A program made the translations under genes and the position numbers. The notes under the pieces are model-generated. The model saw only the letters and a list, made by a program, of their open reading frames with translations. It was not told where the DNA came from and ran no database searches. Below are positions 18,263 to 26,779 of a stretch of DNA of 64,000 nt, piece by piece; the stretch's first letter is position 1; every line of letters starts with the position of its first letter. This DNA comes from Dokdonella sp041395345 (lineage in GTDB: Bacteria > Pseudomonadota > Gammaproteobacteria > Xanthomonadales > Rhodanobacteraceae). Where the stretch lies: assembly GCF_041395345.1 (NCBI RefSeq), contig NZ_JAWLAR010000002.1, positions 124,001-188,000 of the forward strand, written 5' to 3'.

Positions 18263-18412
18263 CTCACCACAACCGTTCGCTTCTTGAACGAGTCAAGGCC
18301 GGGATTCGAGGTTGTCGAAGGACATTCCAAAGTGCTTCGAAGGAACGAACAAAAATCCCCGAAGCTCTCGGCTCCGCCGAGCAAGTGGCAGCGACTGTTC
18401 AGTCGGCCTGTC

Positions 18413-19200
18413 ATGCGTGCCTGCAGCAATGCGCAGGAAGCCTGGTTATCGACGCCGGCAAGCGTCGGAGCCTTCGAGCAACAGGTCGAAGGAATGAAGC
18501 CGGCACCCACGAAGTTCGAGCTGCCAAAGGTCGAGGACAGAACGATCTCGCTGGGCGAACGGAAGATCGGTATTCGCATCTACGAACCGGGCGGAAAGGC
18601 TCCGAAGCCTCTGATGATCTACGTGCATGGCGCCTGCTGGGTCGCAGGCAGCCTCGACAGTCACGACGAGTTCAGCCGCTACCTGGCCTTGCAGTCAAAT
18701 GCGATCGTAGTGGCGATTGACTATCGGCTGGCGAACACAAAGTATCCCCGATGCGCACAATGATGTTTTTGATGCGACTCGCTGGGTCTGGGACCACGCC
18801 GCGGAACTGGGCGCCGACAGGAACCGGTTTGCCATTGCCGGTGAAAGTGCAGGCGCCTATTTCGCCGCTGCCACCGCCCTGCGTGCCGCTGACGAAGCGG
18901 ACTCGCCGAAGGCTTTGCATTCCTGTTGCTGGTCTATGCCGCGCTGGATGGCGGCGGATCCTCCTGGACCGAATGCAAGGACCAGTACTTCAACAAAAAG
19001 GACGATGCGCGCAGCCGTTACGGTTCGCCGCTATGGGCCGATGATCTCTTGTCAGGCATGCCCAGAACATTCAATGTCTTCGGCCAGTACGAATCCTCGC
19101 GCGCGCCGAGGAGGAACTGTTCATGCGCAAGCTCAAGGAAGCTTGGCATTCCGGTTGCAGCTTCATGAACGAGAAAGTCGGACTCACGATGTGCAAGCCT
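18413..19200 (+). pseudogene. Frameshifted alpha/beta-hydrolase (HSL-type esterase)
   Basis: The pieces of one esterase are spread over successive frames. Frame A ends YVHGACWVAGSLDSHDE...VVAIDYRLA (the oxyanion HGG motif reads HGA). After a shift near 18745 frame B gives DAHNDVFDATRWVWDHAAEL and the nucleophile elbow AIAGESAGAYFAA. After a shift near 18912 the next frame gives AFLLLVYAALDGG. A last shift near 19100 leads to ELFMRKLKEAWHSGCSF. At least three single-base indels separate them; the first is an extra C in a CCCC run near 18748. The family order is otherwise intact, so the gene was once functional or the sequence has local errors. Confidence 0.75.
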
Positions 19201-19571
19201 GGATGGCAGTCACCGGCAATCTCGCCGCCCCTCAGGCGCCATCGAAATTCATTCGCCTTGGGTTCAACAAGGCAAGTCAATCGGACCAGTAAAACTAGAT
19301 TGCCCCGGCCCAGCAGGCGCCAGTTCCGACAGCATGATCGAGAATCTCCACTTGAAGACTGACGCCGGACAGATCACTCGTCAGTGTCGAGACGTTCCTC
19401 AATCCGTAGATCGACATGTTCGCGCAAAAACCGCCAAGAGCACACTGGTTTAAAGATCCCCAGTCCCACTTGTTGGCTTGATCCACCCGGAAGCATGCCA
19501 GCGATCGGGCAATCAAGTCGGACTGCCCTTGCCACGATTGCTGGGCGGGACGACGATCGTCGAATGAAAAA
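19201..19571. other. Gap between two broken genes
   Basis: This holds no gene I can name. A minus-strand frame at 19295-19516 (73 codons, ending VEILDHAVGTGACWAGAI) has protein-like composition and could be the tail of another decayed secreted protein. It has no visible ribosome site or family signature, so I leave it uncalled. Confidence 0.3.
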
Positions 19572-19591
19572 GGCCCGCCGAAAGGCGGGCC
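19572..19591 (-). terminator. Rho-independent terminator
   Basis: A perfect 8-bp stem (GGCCCGCC / GGCGGGCC) closes a GAAA loop. Read on the minus strand it is followed by five T residues. It lies 36 bases beyond the stop of the surface-protein pseudogene at 19628 and fits as its terminator. Confidence 0.85.
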
Positions 19592-19627
19592 AAAACATCC
19601 CGATCAACTCACCTGGCAGGGCTTGAG

Positions 19628-20303
19628 TCAGATCTGGCGATGGCGGCGACGAAGCGTAAAGACTGCTCCTGGAGCCAGCAGGCCTGCCATCAACATCAGG
19701 ACACCACGGCTGATTGGCAATGCCACGGCAGGCGCCGCCGGCGCACCGTTCACGCCCATTGAAGTCAATTCCATGGGTTCAGTAGATCCGCCGTTGGCAC
19801 CCAGTGTGAAGAAGAACACTCCATTTGGAGGATTGTTGCTTCCGAACGGCTCAACTACCGGAACGGAATACGGTGCATCCCCTTTTCCCGCCGCCTGAGA
19901 AGAGATTGGAGATACCGCTCAAACCATCCGGAGTTCCCAGGTACCGCCACTGGTCGGCTGGCCAACCACTCGGTGCCAAAATCGAGCGCGGCGCCATTGG
20001 TGTCAAAGACTACCCGACTGAAATCAGCAAGAGTGAAACTGCCATCGCCGTTGGTCGAGCCGGTAACCGTGACATTCAGTGCCAGCACCGCCGGTCAAGC
20101 GGGGAAAAGTCGTTGACGCCAGGGTTCTGCAGCAAGGTGTCCTCGAAGGTGATTGAGCCGACTGCCTGCGCCTCACTTGCCGGATCAACGAAACGGAACG
20201 GGAAAGTGATTGGCGCGGCGAATGCTGTACCAGCCACGCACGCTGCCAACAGTGCTCCAGCCATCAGTTTGCAGGTTGCCATTCTCATTTCATGCATCTC
20301 CAT
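19628..20303 (-). pseudogene. Frameshifted secreted protein with IPTL/PEP-CTERM-like C-terminal anchor
   Basis: The gene starts with a signal peptide (KLMAGALLAACVAGTAFA) and continues ITFPFRFVDPASEAQAVGSI. It then breaks near 20088, where the next frame gives LALNVTVTGSTNGDGSFTLA. It breaks again between about 19900 and 19990, where frames giving DGLSGISNLFSGGGKGDAPY must be joined. It finishes in a third frame with a hydrophobic helix and arginine cluster (LPISRGVLMLMAGLL then FTLRRRHRQI). That end resembles the tripartite IPTL/PEP-CTERM anchors cut by exosortase-type proteases. A strong terminator follows. The parts are in correct order, so only small indels separate it from an intact gene of about 220 residues. 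Confidence 0.68.
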
Positions 20304-20493
20304 AGGTAAAGAAAGTTCCAGTGCGCAATGTTAGGCAATTGCGTCTTCGCGCACAACGTACCATTCCTGGGACTCGACCGTTGGATCGAGTAGCGCCATC
20401 AAAGTCGGAGAAGCAACAATGCAGTTGGCCGGTTCAGAAGCCGGTACGGCCGGGCAGGATGCCAGCGGGCAGTCACCGCAACTCCCCTTTCCT

Positions 20494-20883
20494 CGGGCTT
20501 CGCAGGCAACGTGCTCGCCAATGACACATTCGACGGTGCGCCTGCAACAACAGCGAATGTCACCCTGAATACGATTTCAAGTACCGCCCCAGGTGTCACA
20601 CTCGTTACTGGTTCGGGCAGTGTTACGGTCGCACCCAGGTACTGCATTGGGTCTGCAGTCGCTGGACTACCATTTTTGCGAGACAGCATCGCAATCAACT
20701 GCGATATCGCCACAGCTAGTCCCAACGGGGCTGCCGGTTCGCGATCATTCCGGTTGACTGCCCGCACGAGGCGCGGCATATTGCTGGCACTGCAGGCTCT
20801 CGCGTTCTCCGGCGCGTCGAATAGTGCTGCGAGGAATCGGGGCCCGCGCTATCGGGCCTTGATCATGAACGCATGGCTATAGC
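20494..20883 (+). pseudogene. Fragment of an adhesin-type repeat protein, frameshifted
   Basis: The sequence GFAGNVLANDTFDGAPATTA, followed by a segment ending GSGSVTVAP, is a typical repeat of large secreted adhesins. The next expected part, PGTALGLQSLDYHFCETAS, is in another frame after an extra C at about 20634-20636. NCDIATAS returns to the first frame after a missing A near 20691. The tail (RGILLALQALAFSG) may be a decayed membrane anchor. There is no start codon or signal peptide upstream. I read it as the 3' remnant of a longer surface-protein gene. Confidence 0.6.
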
Positions 20884-21013
20884 AGATCGTTCATCTATTT
20901 GTTACGTTCTATAGGTATCTATCATACGCGCAAACACGAAGCGCAATCGGAATTCATCTGAAAGCGCCCATGCAGCTTCTGCCCTGCCAATCCGGCTCCT
21001 GATTCAGGGCCAA

Positions 21014-21472
21014 TCAGGCCTTGCGCCAGACCATCCACGCAGACAATACGACGGCAAGAATCAGGGTGCCGATGTGGATCGGGGTCAGGTCGGCCCAGGC
21101 CACGGCGCCGGCCAGGTCGGGGCCGATCGTGGTCAGGGTCGCGCGCATTGGAATGCCGAGGAAGGAAGCCACCTTTGCAGCGGCGAGCAGGTAGCCGGCA
21201 TAGACGCAGGCAAGTGCCGTGCAGACCGCAGCGAGCAAGGCGCCACCCAGCGTCTTTCCAAATCCCTGGCGGCGCAGGATCCACGCGATCATGGCGCCGA
21301 TCAGCAGTGAAAGCCCGATCAGGTCCATGCGCGAATACAACTGCAGCACGCACCAGACAGCGCCCGCCGCCAGCGCGCACATCAGCGCCGTTGCGATTCC
21401 GACGATCCGGTTCAGGGTCTGCTTGCCGCTCAGCTCAGCGGACATTATTTGCAGCGCCGGTTTTTCCGGCAT
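21014..21472 (-). CDS. Small integral membrane protein, unknown
   Basis: This 152-residue protein has four predicted membrane helices (about 22-45, 50-68, 75-100 and 128-150) joined by short basic loops. There is no recognised motif. Starts at 21472 or 21445 are both possible; neither has a clear ribosome site. It stands alone, with the PNPOx-like gene 94 bases upstream on the same strand, so they could be co-transcribed. Confidence 0.55.
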   Translation of the reverse strand: MPEKPALQIMSAELSGKQTLNRIVGIATALMCALAAGAVWCVLQLYSRMDLIGLSLLIGAMIAWILRRQGFGKTLGGALLAAVCTALACVYAGYLLAAAKVASFLGIPMRATLTTIGPDLAGAVAWADLTPIHIGTLILAVVLSAWMVWRKA

Positions 21473-21566
21473 CGGTGTAGTTCATTGGCATCAGCGATAA
21501 CGGCAGGGGAGCGCGATCATACCGGCCGTGCGTCGACAACGTAACCGCCAGAAGTCGCATCAAGCC

Positions 21567-22220
21567 TCAGGATTGCCGGGCAAGCAGGCTCAGTACCGAC
21601 GGCGGAACCGCTGTCCCCGGCAAGGCATCCTGCGCCGTGATGGCTTCGCCGTATTTCTGGACAACCGGCACGATACCGGCCCATAGCGGCAGTTCGCGAT
21701 CAGCCGGATCGTCCTTGGGATCACCCGTGCGGATCTTGGCACTGGCCTCCTCGATATCAAAGCGCAGCAGGGCCGTGGCGTTGAGCTCGTTGCGATCGGC
21801 CGCCCGCGATTCCTGCGCACGGCCTGGAATCAATGCATCGACGAAGCGCGCGAAAATTGCCGATTTTTCTGCGGAGTCTTTAACCGGCGTTGCCTTGCCG
21901 AAGGCCACCACGGACCGGTAGTTCATCGAGTGATGGAAGTGCGACCTCGCCAGCACCAGGCCATCAATCAGGGTCACACACAGACAGGTGGCGATTCCCG
22001 AACCGACCGACTTGAGCAGGCGACTGGCTATGGAGCCGTGCAGGTAGAGGCTGTCGCCCTCGCGCGCATACAACATCGGAATGACAAAGGGCTGGCCCTC
22101 TGGATCGGCAAACGAAACATGTGCGATCAGGCTCGCATCGAGGATGGCGTGGATCGTTTCCCTGTCGTAGTGGCCGCGCTGGGCAACTCGACGGACCTTG
22201 CTACGGGGGTGCTGGCGCAT
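21567..22220 (-). CDS. Pyridoxamine 5'-phosphate oxidase-family (FMN-binding) protein
   Basis: This 217-residue protein has the split-barrel FMN-binding pattern of the PNPOx-like group: ILDASLIAHVSFADPEGQPF, VIPMLYAREGDSLYLHGS, HHSMNYRSVVAFGKA. Such proteins reduce or oxidise small substrates with FMN or F420; vitamin B6 chemistry is not proven for this subgroup. I start at 22220, where GAGG lies about 9 bases upstream and the family N-terminus (SKVRRVAQRGHYDRETIH) begins. It is divergent from a MocR-type regulator, the classic arrangement for regulator and target. Confidence 0.85.
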   Translation of the reverse strand: MRQHPRSKVRRVAQRGHYDRETIHAILDASLIAHVSFADPEGQPFVIPMLYAREGDSLYLHGSIASRLLKSVGSGIATCLCVTLIDGLVLARSHFHHSMNYRSVVAFGKATPVKDSAEKSAIFARFVDALIPGRAQESRAADRNELNATALLRFDIEEASAKIRTGDPKDDPADRELPLWAGIVPVVQKYGEAITAQDALPGTAVPPSVLSLLARQS

Positions 22221-22247
22221 GGGACGAAACCTCGGAATGTCGACTGC

Positions 22248-22316
22248 ATTGGCCCAGCATGCCAGCGGAAATTGGTACCATCGAGTGCCACGCATGACCA
22301 ATTGACTAGGGCCAAT
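22248..22316. promoter_or_regulatory. Nested ATTGG/CCAAT palindrome between divergent genes
   Basis: Four boxes lie nearly concentrically. The outer pair is ATTGGCCC (22248-22255) and GGGCCAAT (22309-22316); the inner pair is AATTGGT (22270-22276) and ACCAATT (22297-22303). The centre is near 22284, between the PNPOx-like and MocR-like genes, and the last box ends one base before the regulator's ATG. This is the expected place for a MocR/PdxR binding site controlling both genes. Binding itself is inferred. Confidence 0.55.
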
Positions 22317-22317
22317 C

Positions 22318-23781
22318 ATGTACATGGAACTGGATGGACAGGGTCCGCGCTACGCGCAGCTGATCCGCGCGCTGAAGTCGGCGATTCTGGAGGCACGGCT
22401 TTCGCCCGGCTCGCGCGTCCCGGCCAGCCGCAATCTCGCCGCCGAACTGGGCATCTCCCGCAACACGGTGCTGTCCGCCTACGATCAGCTGCAAGCGGAA
22501 GGATTCCTGGTCGGCCGGGTTGGATCCGGCAGCTATGTCGCCGATGTCGGCAACCGCCTGCCGCTACCGGAAAGCACGGCAGGCGACGAACTGATCGCGC
22601 CGCTGTCCGGCTTTTCGCGCCGCGCGACGGCGGTCAGTGACGGCGCCTTCATTCCCGGCCACCAGCACCAGGATCTGCGTTACAACCTGCAATACGGACT
22701 GCCCCTGACCAACCCTGCTCTTGCCAGCGCCTGGCGCCGGGAAATCAATCGGGCCGTCGAGCGTGTCGACCTGGACTACCCGGACCCGCGCGGCTTGCCG
22801 GCATTGCGCGAACAGATCTGCGATTACCTGGCCCGCCGCCGCGGCGTCAGTGCAAAACCCGAAAACATTCTCGTCGTATCCGGTACCCAGCAGGCCTTCG
22901 CGCTGGCAGCACGCGTATTGCTGGACGAACGCGATGTCGTGGTGCTGGAGGATCCGCACTATCGCGGTGCCAGACAGGTTTTCGCCGCGCATGGTGCACG
23001 TATCCGCGGCGTACGTGTCGACAATCACGGGCTGGTACCTGCTGCCTTGCCGAACCGCGCCCGGCTGGCCGTGGTGACGCCATCGCACCAGTTTCCCACT
23101 GGCGCGCTGTTGCCGCTCGCGCGCCGCGTGGAGCTGCTCGAATGGGCGACGGCGCACCACAGCTGGCTGATCGAGGACGATTACGATGGCGAGTTCCGCT
23201 TCGGCGGGCGCCCGCTGGCGGCGCTGAAGTCACTCGATCACGACGGCCGCGTGATCTATATCGGAAGCTATTCGAAGACCCTGTTCCCTGCACTTCGGCT
23301 CGGCTACATGGTCTTGCCCGAGTCACTGCGCGAACCCTTCCATGCGGCGAAATGGCTGGAAGACCGCGGCAGCAATACGCTGGAACAGGCGGCACTGGCC
23401 CACTTCATGGCCAGCGGCGGATTCGAGCGACACCTGCGTCGATCCTCACAGAGTCTGCGCGCCCGACGCTCGGCCATGCTGGCCGGCTTGCGACGCCACG
23501 CCGGCCACGCGCTGGAGGTCGTCGACTCGAATGCCGGCATGCATCTGACCGCATGGCTCAGGTCCGGCAGCCAGGCCGATTGCGAACGACTGGTCGCGCA
23601 CGCACGCGAACGCGGCCTCGGCCTGTACACGGTGGCGCCGTATTCGTTCCGCAATTCCACACGCCCGGGCCTTCTGCTGGGCTATTCGGCCCTGCCGCCC
23701 GCAGACATCGAAGCCGCATTGCGACTGCTTGGTGCGTGCCTGCGCGAGACCGGCCTGGTCGGAGAACCGCTGCCGGCTTGA
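22318..23781 (+). CDS. MocR/PdxR-type regulator (GntR HTH fused to aminotransferase)
   Basis: This 487-residue protein has an N-terminal winged helix (LAAELGISRNTVLSAYDQLQ, about residues 40-59, then GFLVGRVGSGSYVAD). A fold-type-I PLP aminotransferase-like domain follows, with DYPDPRGLPALREQI, IEDDYDGEFRF and the PLP-lysine loop IGSYSKTLFPALRLGY (Lys about 320). MocR regulators sense PLP or an amine and control B6, taurine or GABA metabolism. The divergent PNPOx-like gene makes it the obvious partner. No Shine-Dalgarno is clear, and the operator runs up to the ATG. Confidence 0.88.
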   Translation: MYMELDGQGPRYAQLIRALKSAILEARLSPGSRVPASRNLAAELGISRNTVLSAYDQLQAEGFLVGRVGSGSYVADVGNRLPLPESTAGDELIAPLSGFSRRATAVSDGAFIPGHQHQDLRYNLQYGLPLTNPALASAWRREINRAVERVDLDYPDPRGLPALREQICDYLARRRGVSAKPENILVVSGTQQAFALAARVLLDERDVVVLEDPHYRGARQVFAAHGARIRGVRVDNHGLVPAALPNRARLAVVTPSHQFPTGALLPLARRVELLEWATAHHSWLIEDDYDGEFRFGGRPLAALKSLDHDGRVIYIGSYSKTLFPALRLGYMVLPESLREPFHAAKWLEDRGSNTLEQAALAHFMASGGFERHLRRSSQSLRARRSAMLAGLRRHAGHALEVVDSNAGMHLTAWLRSGSQADCERLVAHARERGLGLYTVAPYSFRNSTRPGLLLGYSALPPADIEAALRLLGACLRETGLVGEPLPA

Positions 23782-23877
23782 TCGGGACCGACAATGACCC
23801 GATATACCTGCGTGCAGGCGGCACAGGCCCCATAATAGGCGGCCGCAATCGACAGGCAAGGCGGAAAGCGCTACGAC

Positions 23878-24435
23878 ATGAGTGGATACAGCTCCAGTTC
23901 CGAACCGGTTCGCTTCGAGCGCGACTGCCCGGCCGTCATGGTGCCGCAAGGCGAGAGCGTCACCCTGCCAGCGGGCCAGGCCGGCTATATCACCCAGGCT
24001 CTGGGTGGCAGCTTCACGCTGTTCGTTGACGGCAACCTGTTTCGCATCGCCGGTTCAGATGCCGATGCCATTGGCAAGCCGGTACCGGCCCCGCTCGAGC
24101 TGCCCGCCGATGCGGCCGATGAAGATGTCGAGAAGCTGGTCTGGTCGCAGCTGCGCACCTGTTTCGATCCCGAAATCCCGATCGACATCGTCGAACTCGG
24201 CCTCGTCTACGACTGCGATCTTGAAAGGACCGAAGACGGACAGCGCAAAGTCAACGTACGCATGACCCTCACCGCACCGGGCTGCGGCATGGGCGAGATC
24301 CTGGTCGAGGACGTACGCAGCAAGCTCGAAATGATTCCGACGGTCAGCGAGGCCGATGTCGACCTGGTCTTCGACCCGCCGTGGAACCACACCATGATGT
24401 CCGACGCGGCCAAGCTTGAAACCGGGATGTTCTAG
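23878..24435 (+). CDS. sufT: Fe-S cluster maturation protein SufT (DUF59/MIP18 family)
   Basis: This 185-residue protein carries the MIP18/DUF59 domain (about 85-175): CFDPEIPIDIVELGLVYDCD, VNVRMTLTAPGCGMGEILVE and LVFDPPWNHTMMS. The N-terminal half of about 70 residues is the extra domain that marks SufT rather than short DUF59 proteins. SufT helps mature or repair Fe-S proteins under high demand. It stands apart from any suf operon in this window, 96 bases after the regulator gene on the same strand. Confidence 0.88.
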   Translation: MSGYSSSSEPVRFERDCPAVMVPQGESVTLPAGQAGYITQALGGSFTLFVDGNLFRIAGSDADAIGKPVPAPLELPADAADEDVEKLVWSQLRTCFDPEIPIDIVELGLVYDCDLERTEDGQRKVNVRMTLTAPGCGMGEILVEDVRSKLEMIPTVSEADVDLVFDPPWNHTMMSDAAKLETGMF

Positions 24436-24504
24436 AGGCCGACATTGGGGTCTCGGGAATCGGGATTCGCGACAGCAGTCTGATGCAGCTTGCCCTTCCC
24501 GGCA

Positions 24505-24673
24505 CCGTTCGCACTGAGCTTGTCGAAGTGGGCCTTTCCTGCGCATGGCAATGGAAACCACGTGACGTTCGTGGTGAGCTGAGCCTGCCTTGAGCGTGCC
24601 GAGGGGAACCATCAGCGGAATCTGATGTTGCCATATTCGTGCATTTGTACTTCGACAGGCTCAGGACGAACGG
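24505..24673. repeat. Two copies of a dispersed GAGCTTGTCGAA-type repeat
   Basis: Copy one (24505-24530) contains CGTTCGCACTGAGCTTGTCG. Copy two (24650-24673) reads in the opposite orientation (TTCGACAGGCTCAGGACGAA). Further copies lie at 28034-28090. Such short intergenic repeats are scattered through many proteobacterial genomes. They sit in a gap of about 590 bases (24436-25029) that has no gene. Confidence 0.6.
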
Positions 24674-24768
24674 TTGTCGTGGATTCGGCACCAAGACACT
24701 CGCACATCCACCCTGGGTTGCACTGGCGCGGCGAGCTGCTGCGCTTCGATATTATCCAGGCAAAAGCC

Positions 24769-24964
24769 CACCCTCATCCGCCCTCCGGGCACCTTCTCCC
24801 GCCAGCGGGAGAAGGAAAGGCACTCCGCACTATTCCATCTCACGCTGGCGGAAATGGTCCGGCCCGAACGGTGAGCCGCAGGACGCGGCGAATCACGGGG
24901 ATGAGGGTGGTGCTCTTCCTTCTCCCGCTGGCGGGAGAAGGTGCCCGGAGGGCGGATGAGGGTG
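24769..24964. repeat. Perfect 48-bp inverted repeat (REP/BIME-like)
   Basis: 24769-24816 is exactly the reverse complement of 24917-24964, separated by 100 bases. Each arm contains its own hairpin, an 11-bp stem CCTTCTCCCGC / GCGGGAGAAGG with a 2-base loop. A third, degenerate half-copy begins just to the right (about 24955-25000). Related copies lie at 50508-50552 and 57493-57516. The layout of two facing palindromic units is that of a BIME. No transposase is nearby. Confidence 0.85.
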
Positions 24965-25029
24965 GTGCTTTTCCTGTCCCACCAGCGGAAGCAGGAACAA
25001 TGCAGCGAGCTCATCCCAGCCACTTGCGC

Positions 25030-25536
25030 TCACTCCGACGAAACCAGTGTCAATTGCGTCTCGTCGGTGTCAATCAACGGCATGAGCTCGTAGATGTTTC
25101 GGTAGCCGTACGTGTACAGCGCGATATACGTGGACAGGTTCAGCGATGCCGTTTTCAGCTTCCTCGGGAATGCATCTTCGTTGTTGCTGAAGTTGTTGTT
25201 GCAGTAGATGAGGATGCGGACATCCTTGTCCGGAAGCAGGGTCTCCAGGCTCGCAACCGTGATGTCGGGGAAGCTCAGGTTGATCGCACCATCCACATGC
25301 AGCAGTTCGAACTTGTCGCGGCTGCGTGCATCGAGAACGATCGTGCCTGGCGCCTCGCTCATGCGCCTGAAATCCGCTTCGTCGAGTCGGCGCGACTGAC
25401 GATGGGCAGCCGCTTCGCTGGCCAGTGCAAGATAGCCGTCCATGTCGATGGCAGGATTCGACAGCGGCCGTGGTTCACTGGCGATTGAGGGAAGCGCCAG
25501 CGCAAGCAACAACCAGGCAATCCAGTGCAGTTTCAT
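25030..25536 (-). CDS. Periplasmic rhodanese-like protein
   Basis: This 168-residue protein has a signal peptide (IAWLLLALALPSIAS) and one rhodanese domain: GTIVLDARSRDKFELLHVDG, then INLSFPDI and the active-site loop ILIYCNNNFSNNE with the cysteine near residue 112. It probably transfers sulfur or senses thiols in the periplasm; some single-domain members only bind. It is the last gene of the minus-strand unit that contains the PspA-like, membrane and VWA genes. It starts 20 bases after the VWA tail ends. Confidence 0.82.
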   Translation of the reverse strand: MKLHWIAWLLLALALPSIASEPRPLSNPAIDMDGYLALASEAAAHRQSRRLDEADFRRMSEAPGTIVLDARSRDKFELLHVDGAINLSFPDITVASLETLLPDKDVRILIYCNNNFSNNEDAFPRKLKTASLNLSTYIALYTYGYRNIYELMPLIDTDETQLTLVSSE

Positions 25537-25556
25537 GAGCGAGGCCTCCCGTCAGT

Positions 25557-26093
25557 TCAGTGTGCGGCCGGCTTGTCGTAGTCCAGGCCCTTCTTGCCAG
25601 CCTGTGCCTTGACCACGCCATAGATCTGGTCGTCCAGTGAGTCGATCTTGTCGCCGCGCGCCTTCAACTCGCTGGAGAGATAGTCATTGCGCTGTTTGCC
25701 GATTGCGGCGATTTTCTCGTTGAGAAGCTCGCGCTTTTCGGCCTTTTGCTTGACCAGAGCAACTTGCTCTTCCTTGCTCAGTGAGCGCATCGGTGCGGGC
25801 AGTTCGGCCTCCGGCACATCGGCGAGTTCGATACGACCGCTGGCAACGGCGTCGACCAGTTCGCTGTCGCCCAGCAGGTTGTCCTTGCCTGCCGCCGATG
25901 CATTGAACATGGCGCGCTTGACCCGCGAACCGGTCGTGCTGCTGGCGTGCAGCTTGTCGGTGGCAGCGACCTTCGCATCCAGTTCCTGGCGCTTGTCGGC
26001 ATCGCCGTAGAAGATGCGTGTCTCGTCCAGTTCGCGCGAGAGTTCCGCAAGCTCTTCATCAAACGGGGTCGATACGGCCAGTGCGCCACCGGA
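25557..26093 (-). pseudogene. C-terminal part of the VWA protein, cut off by an amber codon
   Basis: This is the direct in-frame continuation of the VWA gene after TAG at 26094-26096. It reads SGGALAVSTPFDEELAELSR immediately after the stop, then FNASAAGKDNLLGDSELVD, a charged helical stretch with a coiled-coil look, and stops at 25557. VWA proteins of this type are normally one chain of about 400 residues containing exactly this tail. A CAG-to-TAG change would explain the break. An internal ATG at 25908-25910 could restart translation of the last 117 residues, but no ribosome site is clear. Without read-through the tail is lost. Confidence 0.7.
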
Positions 26094-26768
26094 CTAATCA
26101 ACCTTGAAGTACTCCCCCTGGTTCAGCGAGGCGATGCGCTGCCATTCCTCATGGGTGCCGGCGTTGTTGCCGACCTGGATCGTGTTGACGACAACGCCGC
26201 GCGCCATCGCTGCCGCAATCGTTTCCGGATACTGCACATCGTCGGCGTAGTCGGTGTGCGCCGGCGCATCGCCGACCAGGAAGATCACCTTGTAGGCGTC
26301 CTTGTCCTGGCTCCAGGAGATCTTGTGCACGGCATCGTGCAAGGCCTCGTTGACACTCTCCGGCGTATCACCGCCACCATCGGCCTGGAAGTCCATCAGC
26401 GTGGCGAACATCGAATCGAGGTCGCTGGACAGGTCGACGACACGCGTGACATAGGCGTCACCGCGATCGCGGTAGGCGACCAGGCCGATACGCAACTCCG
26501 GGGTCGGCTTGGCCTGGGCCATGCTGCTTGCGATGGACCAGATATTTTCCTTCGCCCCCTGGATCAGGCCACCCATGCTGCCGGTGGTATCAAGCACGAA
26601 CACGGCATCGATCCGCGGCTTTCCGTTTGCCGCCGTAGCGGCCGGAGCAGGCACCGGTTGTGCGACAGGGGCAACGACGTGTCGGGTGCCTGCGCGGGTC
26701 AGCGGATAGGCGAGCACGGCCACAGCCGTGAGTACAAAAACAGCAGGAATCAGCAATCGGGTCTTCAT
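26094..26768 (-). CDS. VWA-domain protein, truncated by in-frame amber
   Basis: This 224-residue product has an N-terminal membrane anchor or signal (LLIPAVFVLTAVAVLAYPL), a proline/alanine linker and a von Willebrand A domain. The MIDAS loop is VFVLDTTGSMGG (Asp about 60), followed by GLVAYRDRGD and VIFLVGDAPAHTDY. It ends EYFKVD at TAG, while the same frame stays open and family-like to 25557. AAGGAG lies 6 bases before the ATG. It follows the membrane-protein gene by 11 bases. The VWA domain itself is complete, so a periplasmic adhesion-domain protein may still be made. Confidence 0.8.
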   Translation of the reverse strand: MKTRLLIPAVFVLTAVAVLAYPLTRAGTRHVVAPVAQPVPAPAATAANGKPRIDAVFVLDTTGSMGGLIQGAKENIWSIASSMAQAKPTPELRIGLVAYRDRGDAYVTRVVDLSSDLDSMFATLMDFQADGGGDTPESVNEALHDAVHKISWSQDKDAYKVIFLVGDAPAHTDYADDVQYPETIAAAMARGVVVNTIQVGNNAGTHEEWQRIASLNQGEYFKVD

Positions 26769-26779
26769 GACGATCTCCT

